7,981 bases of DNA, from the NCBI GenBank assembly GCA_900765575.1, contig CAAFRW010000033.1, positions 1 through 7,981 of the forward strand, read 5' to 3'. The translations under genes were made by a program, and so were the position numbers. The notes beneath the pieces were generated by a model that was given only the letters and a program-made list of their open reading frames with translations, had not been told where the DNA came from and ran no database searches. The stretch is from Bacteroidaceae bacterium (GTDB taxonomy: Bacteria > Bacteroidota > Bacteroidia > Bacteroidales > Bacteroidaceae). Shown here in pieces: positions 1-5,293 of the stretch. Numbering within the stretch: position 1 is the first letter of the stretch; every line of letters begins with the position of its first letter.

Positions 1-20
1 AACGATGTAGAAAGATAAAA

Positions 21-59
21 ATAGAGCCGTCTCATTATTATAAAATGAAACGGCTCTAT
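21..59 (-). terminator. Intrinsic terminator closing the pheT-yebC-TSCPD gene set
   Basis: The arms 21-30 (ATAGAGCCGT) and 50-59 (ACGGCTCTAT) are perfectly complementary. After one C/A mismatch, four more pairs (32-35 with 45-48) extend the stem around a 9-base loop. Read leftward, the stem is followed by a U-rich run (TTTTATCTTTC, 20 to 10), which fits termination of the leftward genes. The other side is also T/A-rich, so it may act in both directions and also end a rightward gene lying left of the window. It sits about 105 bases beyond the TSCPD stop codon. Confidence 0.85.
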
Positions 60-163
60 TTATATTATAGTATGTTCTCACATTCTGAGAAAAGTCATTG
101 TATGGCTCTTTATCCCGGCTAAAAGATAGCTTACACCTTTTAAGGCAAACAAGATAATAAGAA

Positions 164-433
164 CTATACAGTTACCTCTTTTTCAATCTCTGAAGTAACA
201 GTTCTCAAAGCTTGGCACAACTGGTCCGGACAGGATGTAGAACGACGACCGCATCGGATACCTTCCAATTTACTTATGATATCCTCCACTTTCATGTCTC
301 TTACCAAACTGCAGATGCCCTTCTGGTTCCCATTGCATCCGCCCCAAAAACCAACATCTTTTAGAATCCCGTCTTCCACATCCACCTCAATGTGAGAGCA
401 ACAAGTTCCCTGTGTCTTATAAGTAATCTTCAT
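164..433 (-). CDS. TSCPD-domain small cysteine-rich protein (TIGR03905-like)
   Basis: An 89-residue protein with the signature TSCPD at residues 66-70, which defines the TSCPD domain. This domain is also found at the C-terminus of some B12-dependent ribonucleotide reductases. Stand-alone copies are conserved but uncharacterised. Seven cysteines are visible (11, 12, 33, 41, 61, 68, 73), and the spacing of C12, C33, C61 and C68 suggests metal binding; that is inference. The segment around residues 28-34 (GFWGGCN) is also typical of the family. No signal peptide or membrane segment is seen, so it is probably cytoplasmic. The start is placed 1 base after the yebC stop, with GAGGAG just upstream, so translation is probably coupled to yebC. 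The length matches the stand-alone family. The biochemical function is unknown. Confidence 0.88.
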   Translation of the reverse strand: MKITYKTQGTCCSHIEVDVEDGILKDVGFWGGCNGNQKGICSLVRDMKVEDIISKLEGIRCGRRSTSCPDQLCQALRTVTSEIEKEVTV

Positions 434-434
434 G

Positions 435-1169
435 TTACTCCTCTTCTTCCGGCTTCATATTGGTATAGACGGTTTGCACATCGTCAAACTCTTCCAGACG
501 CTCAACCATTTTATCAAGAGTTTCACGCTGTTCCGGAGTTACCTCTTTCAAATCATTCGGAATATAAGTAAAGTCACCACCTACTTCTTCAAATCCATGC
601 TCTTCGAGGTATTTCTGAATCTGCGCATAGCTTTTCGGGTCTCCGTATATGGTAATAACGCCTTGCTCTTCATCTTCGTCAAATTCATCGTCTACTCCAT
701 AATCAATCAAATCAAGAATTAGCTCTTCCATATCCACATCCTCTTTCTTTTTAAAAGAGAATATACACTTATGGTCGAAAAGATAAGCCAACGAACCCAT
801 TGTACCGAGAGTTCCGGCAAACTTATTAAATACGGAACGCACGTCGGCTACAGTACGGGTAGCATTGTCTGTCAAAGTATCTACAAATACGGCAATTCCA
901 TGAGGACCATATCCTTCGTAAGTCATGCTCTTGTATTCGCTTTGGTCTTTACCCATCGCATTCTTAATAGCACGTTCGATGTTGTCCTTCGGCATATTCT
1001 CACGCTTACAAGTAGCAATTACCGAACGCAAAGTCGGATTGTTTTCCGGTTCAGGACCACCGGCTTTCACCGCAATAGCAATTTGTTTACCCAATCTTGT
1101 AAATGTCTTGGCCATGTGACCCCATCTCTTCAATTTTGCAGCTTTTCTATATTCAAACGCTCTTCCCAT
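435..1169 (-). CDS. yebC: YebC/TACO1-family protein (translation factor or regulator)
   Basis: A 244-residue protein, close to the family's usual length. Family blocks are visible in order: the basic N-terminal region with KTFTRLGKQI (21-30), NMPKDNIERAI (58-68), YEGYGPHG (84-91), the TLTDNATRT block (98-106) and a GTLGTMGSLAYLF block (119-131), then an acidic middle and a C-terminal alpha/beta part. The N-terminus (MGRAFEYRKAAK) is the Bacteroidota form and lacks the GHSKWANIKHRK seen in enterobacterial YebC. Members were first called transcriptional regulators. More recent work on bacterial YebC and mitochondrial TACO1 supports a role in helping ribosomes through difficult, especially proline-rich, stretches. 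Which role applies here is not visible. It follows pheT by 41 bases without a clear promoter between, so cotranscription is likely. The protein ends in four Glu residues. Confidence 0.95.
   Translation of the reverse strand: MGRAFEYRKAAKLKRWGHMAKTFTRLGKQIAIAVKAGGPEPENNPTLRSVIATCKRENMPKDNIERAIKNAMGKDQSEYKSMTYEGYGPHGIAVFVDTLTDNATRTVADVRSVFNKFAGTLGTMGSLAYLFDHKCIFSFKKKEDVDMEELILDLIDYGVDDEFDEDEEQGVITIYGDPKSYAQIQKYLEEHGFEEVGGDFTYIPNDLKEVTPEQRETLDKMVERLEEFDDVQTVYTNMKPEEEE
438..443 (-). promoter_or_regulatory. Shine-Dalgarno of the TSCPD gene inside the yebC tail
   Basis: On the minus strand GAGGAG lies 4 bases before the ATG at 433. It is made from the last Glu codons of the upstream yebC reading frame, directly before its TAA stop. 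Clear Shine-Dalgarno sequences are uncommon in Bacteroidota leaders, and the other genes here lack one. This supports the chosen start and reinitiation or coupling with yebC. Confidence 0.6.
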
Positions 1170-1210
1170 CGGATTAAAATTTTATGTTATCTTTTATTAT
1201 ACGATTATTC

Positions 1211-3673
1211 TTATCTCAATTTAGCATCTAATTTGGTCTGTAAATTAGCAATCAGTTTTTGCATGATTTTATCAATCTGCTTATCGTTCAATGTTTGATT
1301 TTCATCCTGCAACAAGAAACTTACCGCATAGCTCTTTTTACCAGCCTCCAGATTCTTTCCTTCATATACGTCAAACAGTTCTACCTCTTTCAGAAGCTTC
1401 TTTTCTGTTTCGTAGGCAATCTTTTCTATTTCCGCAAACTGAATCTTCTTATCAAGCAGCAAAGCGAGGTCACGACGTACAGCCGGGAATTTCGAAATCT
1501 CCTTATAGCTGATTTTTACAGACTTTATTGCCTTCATTAGTTGTTGCCAGTTCAAATCGGCATAAAATACGTCATTATCAATATCGAAAGCCTTCAATAT
1601 CTTTTTCGTAACAATGCCTATAGTAGCCAGCAATTTACCGCCTTTTGTATGAACGGTTAAAGCTGCCGCAAATAAATCATTCGTCAGATTACCTATCACC
1701 AAATCATGCATGCTTAAACCTAAACGTGCAAAGATATTCTCTACATAAGCTTTCAGTTCATATACAGAGGATGATTCTTCCGGATGCGCCCAAGAATTGG
1801 TCACTCGTTTTCCGGTAACCCAAAGTCCTAAATGATAATCCTCTTTGTATGCAGCCAATGTCTTTTCCGGATTACGGTTCTCTTCGTGGAAATAATAACA
1901 ATTTCCGTACTCAAAGAATTTCAAATCCGCATTCTTACGGTTCGCATTGTGGGCAATACTTTCCAAACCTCCGAATAACAAAGTCTGACGCATGCAATTC
2001 AAATCGGCACTTAGCGGATTCATCAGCATCACCAGATTCTGTGCGGGGAAAGATTCCAGTCCTTCATAATAAGCAGCCTTTGTCAGCGAATTGTTCAATA
2101 TTTCATTGAAACCGCATCCAACCAACTGTTCACCAATCAGATTCTGCAACTTCTGTGATTTATCCACCTCCCCTTTCGTGGTAAGACTTGACTTCAATGT
2201 AGTTGGAATTTCCACATTGTTATATCCGTATATACGAAGAATATCTTCAATCACATCACAAGCACGTTGCACATCCACACGATATGGAGGCACTTGCAAA
2301 GTCAATCCCTCCGGAGATTCTTTCACCATCTTCATCTCCAGACTCTTTACAATGCTCTTTATCGTTTCTTCCGGAATATATTTTCCAATTAAAGAATGTA
2401 CATTCTCATAAGTAATGTCCACGTTAAAGTCCGCTATCGGAGCCGGATATATATCTTTGATATTCATAGAAACCGTGCCACCGGCCAATTCTTTTACTAA
2501 GATAGCAGCCTGTTTCAAACAATAAATCACACTGTTCGGGTCAATACCTCTTTCAAAACGGAAAGAAGCATCCGTATTCAATCCATGGCGGCGTGCTGTT
2601 TTACGAATCCATGTAGGATGAAAATAGGCGCTCTCCAAGAATACATCTGTCGTTGTTTCGGTTGTTCCGGATTCCAATCCTCCGAACACACCACCAATAC
2701 ACATCGGCACTTCCGTATTACAAATCATTAAATCACGTTCATCCAGCTTGCGTTCCACTCCGTCGAGTGTTACAAAAGGAGTTCCGGCCGGCATTGTTTT
2801 TACCACTACTTTGTTGCCTTTAATTTTATTAGCATCAAAACAGTGCAAAGGCTGTCCGTACGCGTGAAGTATATAATTAGTAATGTCGACAATATTATTG
2901 ATAGGACGTAACCCGATAATACGAAGTTTATTTTGCAACCACTCAGGACTTTCCTTTACGGTAACTCCTTTTACGGTAACTCCTGCATAACGAGGGCATG
3001 CTTCCGTATTCTCAACGACAATATCAATGTCTAAATCATTATTATCTACCTGAAACAGTTCATCGGAAGGACGTTGCAAAGAGGTTTGTTTCCCGTTTTG
3101 TACCAAATAAGCATACAAGTCGCGGGCTACTCCATAATGCGAACAAGCATCCGCACGGTTCGGAGTAATGTCTACCTCAATCACATAATCGCTCTTTATA
3201 TTATAGTAATCCTTGGCCAAAGTGCCGGGCACCGCATCGTCCGGTAATACAATGATTCCAGCATGGTCTGTTCCCAAACCTATTTCATCTTCGGCGCAAA
3301 TCATGCCGTTGGATTCTATACCGCGTAATTTTGATTTCTTAATTGTAAAGCATTCTTCTCCATCGTATAGCTTTGTTCCCAATGTAGCCACTACCACTTT
3401 TTGTCCGGCAGCTACATTCGAAGCTCCACACACAATTTGCACAGGTTCGCCACTGCCTACATTTACGGTTGTTACATGCATGTGGTCTGAATTAGGGTGC
3501 GGTTCACAAGTCAGCACTTCACCTATAACGATGCCTTCCAGGCCTCCCTTTATGGTTTGAACTTCTTCAACTGCTCCGACTTCAAGTCCGATAGAAGTTA
3601 ACGCTGCGGCTACTTCATCCGGAGTTAAATCAAAACTAACGTACTCTTTCAGCCAATTATAAGAGATATTCAT
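1211..3673 (-). CDS. pheT: Phenylalanyl-tRNA synthetase beta subunit
   Basis: An 820-residue protein, the normal size for bacterial PheT. With PheS it forms the alpha2-beta2 cytoplasmic enzyme that charges tRNA-Phe. The domains are in the expected order: an N-terminal MNISYNWLKEYV start, an EMAP-like tRNA-binding fold (about 42-155, with PHPNSDHMHV and SKLRGIESNGMI), the B3/B4 editing region (about 215-400, with the FRFERGIDPN segment), B5 (about 410-490, ending PPYRVDVQRACDVIEDILRIYGY), and a C-terminal ferredoxin-fold anticodon-binding domain (about 724-820, with SKFPAVRRDLALLL). The open frame extends 20 codons further upstream, but that extension runs across the promoter box, and MNISYNW is the conserved start, so 3673 is chosen. 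There is no Shine-Dalgarno, only an AT-rich leader. pheS is not adjacent: the upstream 865 bases hold no gene and the next gene is divergent. Confidence 0.98.
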   Translation of the reverse strand: MNISYNWLKEYVSFDLTPDEVAAALTSIGLEVGAVEEVQTIKGGLEGIVIGEVLTCEPHPNSDHMHVTTVNVGSGEPVQIVCGASNVAAGQKVVVATLGTKLYDGEECFTIKKSKLRGIESNGMICAEDEIGLGTDHAGIIVLPDDAVPGTLAKDYYNIKSDYVIEVDITPNRADACSHYGVARDLYAYLVQNGKQTSLQRPSDELFQVDNNDLDIDIVVENTEACPRYAGVTVKGVTVKESPEWLQNKLRIIGLRPINNIVDITNYILHAYGQPLHCFDANKIKGNKVVVKTMPAGTPFVTLDGVERKLDERDLMICNTEVPMCIGGVFGGLESGTTETTTDVFLESAYFHPTWIRKTARRHGLNTDASFRFERGIDPNSVIYCLKQAAILVKELAGGTVSMNIKDIYPAPIADFNVDITYENVHSLIGKYIPEETIKSIVKSLEMKMVKESPEGLTLQVPPYRVDVQRACDVIEDILRIYGYNNVEIPTTLKSSLTTKGEVDKSQKLQNLIGEQLVGCGFNEILNNSLTKAAYYEGLESFPAQNLVMLMNPLSADLNCMRQTLLFGGLESIAHNANRKNADLKFFEYGNCYYFHEENRNPEKTLAAYKEDYHLGLWVTGKRVTNSWAHPEESSSVYELKAYVENIFARLGLSMHDLVIGNLTNDLFAAALTVHTKGGKLLATIGIVTKKILKAFDIDNDVFYADLNWQQLMKAIKSVKISYKEISKFPAVRRDLALLLDKKIQFAEIEKIAYETEKKLLKEVELFDVYEGKNLEAGKKSYAVSFLLQDENQTLNDKQIDKIMQKLIANLQTKLDAKLR

Positions 3674-3708
3674 ATAATTAAGTTTTATGTAATTTCTAAA
3701 AAGATGCG

Positions 3709-3716
3709 CAAAGTTA
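3709..3716 (-). promoter_or_regulatory. Promoter -7 box of pheT
   Basis: On the minus strand this reads TAACTTTG, matching the Bacteroides -7 consensus TAnnTTTG. It would start transcription about 30 bases before the pheT ATG. The -33 element is poor: a TTG occurs 22 bases upstream rather than a good TTTG at 19-21. CTTTG is repeated on both sides of TAA (CTTTGTAACTTTG). Confidence 0.6.
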
Positions 3717-3807
3717 CAAAGTTTTTTTCGCACAAGCGCAACAATAGACTATTTTTTCTATAGGTAATATAGCTTCTTACTGATTCTTACTTCAAGGGTT
3801 TGAGTGC

Positions 3808-3838
3808 TTTATTTTAATGATGAGATTTTATAACTTTG
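3808..3838 (+). promoter_or_regulatory. Rightward promoter-like site with no gene directly downstream
   Basis: TAACTTTG at 3831-3838 fits TAnnTTTG, with TTTA at 3808-3811 exactly 19 bases upstream as a near-match to the -33 TTTG. The predicted transcript start is near 3843-3846. No credible coding frame follows for about 690 bases, so the transcript would be an sRNA or a long leader of the gene at 4539. Confidence 0.4.
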
Positions 3839-4186
3839 CATCGACTAGTTAACAAAAGAATCGTAATATTGCATTTTAGTGATTTCCGTTTCGTCGAATC
3901 ATTCTTTTTTAGTGATAAAATGATTATGGAATGAGAGACAGTAATAAAGAAAAGTTCTGAGAAAAAGCCTAAAGGGATGGAGTAAAATAAAGGAAGTAAA
4001 GAAGTTAGAAAAATGAATAGCGAAGATAAAAACGATTGAACATTAGCCCTTAAGCTCACAAAAAGAACTGATAACTCCTTATAGTTCTCCTAGCTTTAAG
4101 CAAGGTGTAACTTTCCTAATATATAAAAATGTAACAGGAAAAGTAAAAAAGTCTAAGATTTATTACTGTATCTAAAGAGAAATCAC
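3839..4186. other. AT-rich non-coding stretch
   Basis: About 350 bases between the two rightward promoter-like boxes. I see no credible gene: the leftward 81-codon frame (3814-4059) begins at GTG, is low-complexity and hydrophobic, and overlaps promoter elements. The main structure is the hairpin at 4050-4099 (separate entry). Weaker pairings are AATCATT/AATGATT (3897-3903 with 3919-3925) and CTTTCCT/AGGAAAAG (4111-4117 with 4136-4143). Confidence 0.5.
4050..4099 (-). terminator. Isolated hairpin, possible leftward terminator
   Basis: AGAACT (4064-4069) pairs with AGTTCT (4083-4088), and ATAA (4071-4074) with TTAT (4079-4082), around the tetraloop CTCC with a single bulged G. An outer helix TTAAGCT (4050-4056) with AGCTTTAA (4092-4099) can extend it. 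Read leftward the inner hairpin is followed by TTTT, as in a weak intrinsic terminator. No leftward gene upstream of it is seen, so it might protect the pheT promoter from antisense transcription or be part of an RNA made rightward. Its role is unassigned. Confidence 0.35.
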
Positions 4187-4194
4187 TACATTTG
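4187..4194 (+). promoter_or_regulatory. Promoter -7 box for the structured leader and zinc-ribbon gene
   Basis: TACATTTG matches TAnnTTTG. The upstream -33 region is weak (TTAC at 4163-4166, 20 bases away). The expected start, about 4199-4201, coincides with the first base of a strong hairpin (4201-4236). That supports a real transcript start feeding the structured RNA and, beyond it, the gene at 4539. Confidence 0.5.
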
Positions 4195-4200
4195 CACTCA

Positions 4201-4236
4201 GTATTTGTACAATCAATTTTATTGATTGATAAATAC
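4201..4236 (+). ncRNA. 5'-terminal hairpin of the leader transcript
   Basis: CAATCAAT (4210-4217) and ATTGATTG (4221-4228) form 8 perfect pairs around TTT. Outside them GTATTT (4201-4206) pairs with AAATAC (4231-4236), with one G-U pair, one A-U pair and a bulged A between. The near-continuous helix has about 16 pairs and begins at the predicted +1. Such 5' hairpins often protect RNA from decay; that role is inferred here. Confidence 0.5.
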
Positions 4237-4247
4237 ATAATTAATAC

Positions 4248-4477
4248 GAAGAGCGTTTTTAGTTATATTATTCTTGTTTCGAAAATCGCCAATTTTCAAA
4301 ACCATTCAAGAGTAGTAGACACAAAACGCTCACCTCTTTTGTTATACATGTACACACCTATTTATACGTGTACCTCTATACAATTAAGAGCGTGGGCTGT
4401 CTATTATTATTTGAATGGTGGGTGTTTGGCGATACCTCGAAACAAATAAAGGATTAAACAGTTTCCACGCTTTCTTC
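4248..4477 (+). ncRNA. Long rod-like structured RNA or leader (candidate)
   Basis: This is an imperfect inverted repeat with helices nested in order. A closing stem is formed by 4248-4255 with 4468-4477 (2-base bulge), followed by a large internal loop (about 17 and 21 bases). Then come 4274-4282 with 4437-4445 (9 pairs), 4285-4292 with 4426-4433 (8 pairs), 4301-4309 with 4411-4419 (9 pairs) and 4311-4321 with 4398-4408 (11 pairs, two of them G-U). The tip holds 4326-4331 with 4388-4393 (6 pairs), 4339-4346 with 4377-4383, and 4350-4355 with 4368-4373. The G-U pairs occur only in the rightward transcript. An alternative fold pairs 4251-4259 with 4323-4331 and 4389-4395 with 4465-4471. No terminator lies before the gene at 4539. 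It could be a leader or a processed sRNA, and the topology recalls 6S RNA. No known family was recognised. Confidence 0.5.
4342..4373 (+). repeat. Short direct repeat at the tip of the rod
   Basis: TTATACATGTAC (4342-4353) recurs as TTATACGTGTAC (4362-4373), one mismatch in 12, offset by 20 bases. The second copy supplies the GTGTAC arm of the tip hairpin. It may be a duplication that created the tip, or paired protein sites. Confidence 0.45.
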
Positions 4478-4538
4478 ACGATTCAAAACCAATAAAAAAG
4501 GTTAGGGAAACAGCCGCTACAATAGATAGAAAAGAGAT

Positions 4539-5285
4539 ATGGCACTGATAAAATGTCCGGAATGCGGACACAAACTCTCTAAAAAAGCAAATGTATGTCC
4601 GGAATGCGGATGTCCGGTTGAAAATATAGAAATAGAAAATAAAGAAACACCATTTGATGCTCAGATATTTGTAAAAGGGACGATTCCTTACGAATACAAT
4701 AATGTGATTTTAACGACTAAAAAGAGTTATCTGCGTAAATATTTAATAGCTGCCATAGGATATATTTCAATAACCTTGGGATGTGTACTGTTTCATTCTA
4801 CCCTCTCATACGAACTATATATCATGCTTCAAACCATTATTCTAGCCTATTCCAGCATTTTATTCATATTCTTTGCTATGTGGGAATACAATATCTGTAA
4901 CAATCTATTTGCAGTCAATACATTTTTCCCTTATTATTCATCTGAGATATGCTTGGCATGGCTGCTTCCGGTGGTGCACCTTTATAAGCCTTATACTATT
5001 TTTAAAGCCGCATGGAAAGAAACGGATAAAGATTCTAAAGAGTACTCCCAAACGTTTCTCGTTCTTTGGTGGTCTTTAGAATCTTTCAGTATCTTAGCCT
5101 TATATGTTTGTATCGTATCCGGTCTGATTGGACTGAAAACGTTCACTTCACACAGCCTTTTTGTCTTTAACGTATCCAGTGTATTAGCCTTATTTTTCCG
5201 GGTTTACATTTTATATAGCTTCCGGAAAAAAGAAAGAAATTGGATTAAAAGACATCAGGATATACCCTATCTGACTTTCATCTAA
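4539..5285 (+). CDS. Zinc-ribbon multi-pass membrane protein, function unknown
   Basis: A 248-residue protein. The N-terminus carries a zinc ribbon with two CPECG knuckles (residues 6-10 and 20-24; ligands C6, C9, C20, C23). A linker of about 40 residues follows, then a membrane region. Hydrophobic segments lie near 68-87, 93-114, 172-198 and 205-226. A Trp/Pro-rich stretch (about 137-153, CLAWLLPVVHLYKPY) resembles DUF4328 membrane proteins; that match is from memory and unverified. The tail is basic (RKKERNWIKRHQ). The ribbon and tail are probably cytoplasmic. The ATG at 4539 is chosen because the ribbon starts six residues in, with a purine-rich AAAAGAGAT just before it. It stands alone, preceded by a roughly 340-base structured leader and ending 3 bases from convergent dnaB. 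No enzymatic motif is seen, so a sensor, scaffold or envelope role would be a guess. Confidence 0.85.
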   Translation: MALIKCPECGHKLSKKANVCPECGCPVENIEIENKETPFDAQIFVKGTIPYEYNNVILTTKKSYLRKYLIAAIGYISITLGCVLFHSTLSYELYIMLQTIILAYSSILFIFFAMWEYNICNNLFAVNTFFPYYSSEICLAWLLPVVHLYKPYTIFKAAWKETDKDSKEYSQTFLVLWWSLESFSILALYVCIVSGLIGLKTFTSHSLFVFNVSSVLALFFRVYILYSFRKKERNWIKRHQDIPYLTFI

Positions 5286-5293
5286 TGGTCAGA
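5270..5293. other. Weak hairpin spanning two convergent stop codons
   Basis: TCTGAC (5270-5275) pairs with GTCAGA (5288-5293) around a 12-base loop that contains the TAA of the zinc-ribbon gene; the right arm overlaps the dnaB stop. There is no T-run on either side, so it is not a convincing terminator. The two genes' transcripts probably overlap at their 3' ends. Confidence 0.25.

Noticed and set aside
75..91. Small hairpin TTCTCA/TGAGAA after the TSCPD gene
   Set aside because: Only 6 pairs and no T-run on either strand. The stronger terminator is at 21-59.
432..1298. Rightward open frames opposite yebC
   Set aside because: They are antisense shadows of a clearly coding gene, without family features.
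3674..3733. Longer pheT start adding 20 residues
   Set aside because: The extension runs over the TAACTTTG promoter box, and the conserved family start is MNISYNW at 3673.
3814..4059. Leftward 81-codon open frame with a hydrophobic, signal-like start
   Set aside because: It starts at GTG, is low-complexity AT-rich sequence, has no recognisable family and overlaps a promoter-like site. The hydrophobicity is what T-rich DNA gives by chance.
4192..4449. Rightward 85-codon open frame inside the structured leader
   Set aside because: It begins within the -7 box, its composition does not look coding, and the sequence is better explained by base pairing (inverted repeat with G-U pairs).
4248..4477. 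Retron or MITE explanation for the long inverted repeat
   Set aside because: No reverse transcriptase gene is nearby, and no flanking target-site duplication was seen. The G-U pairs on the plus strand favour an RNA structure, although a decayed MITE is not fully excluded.
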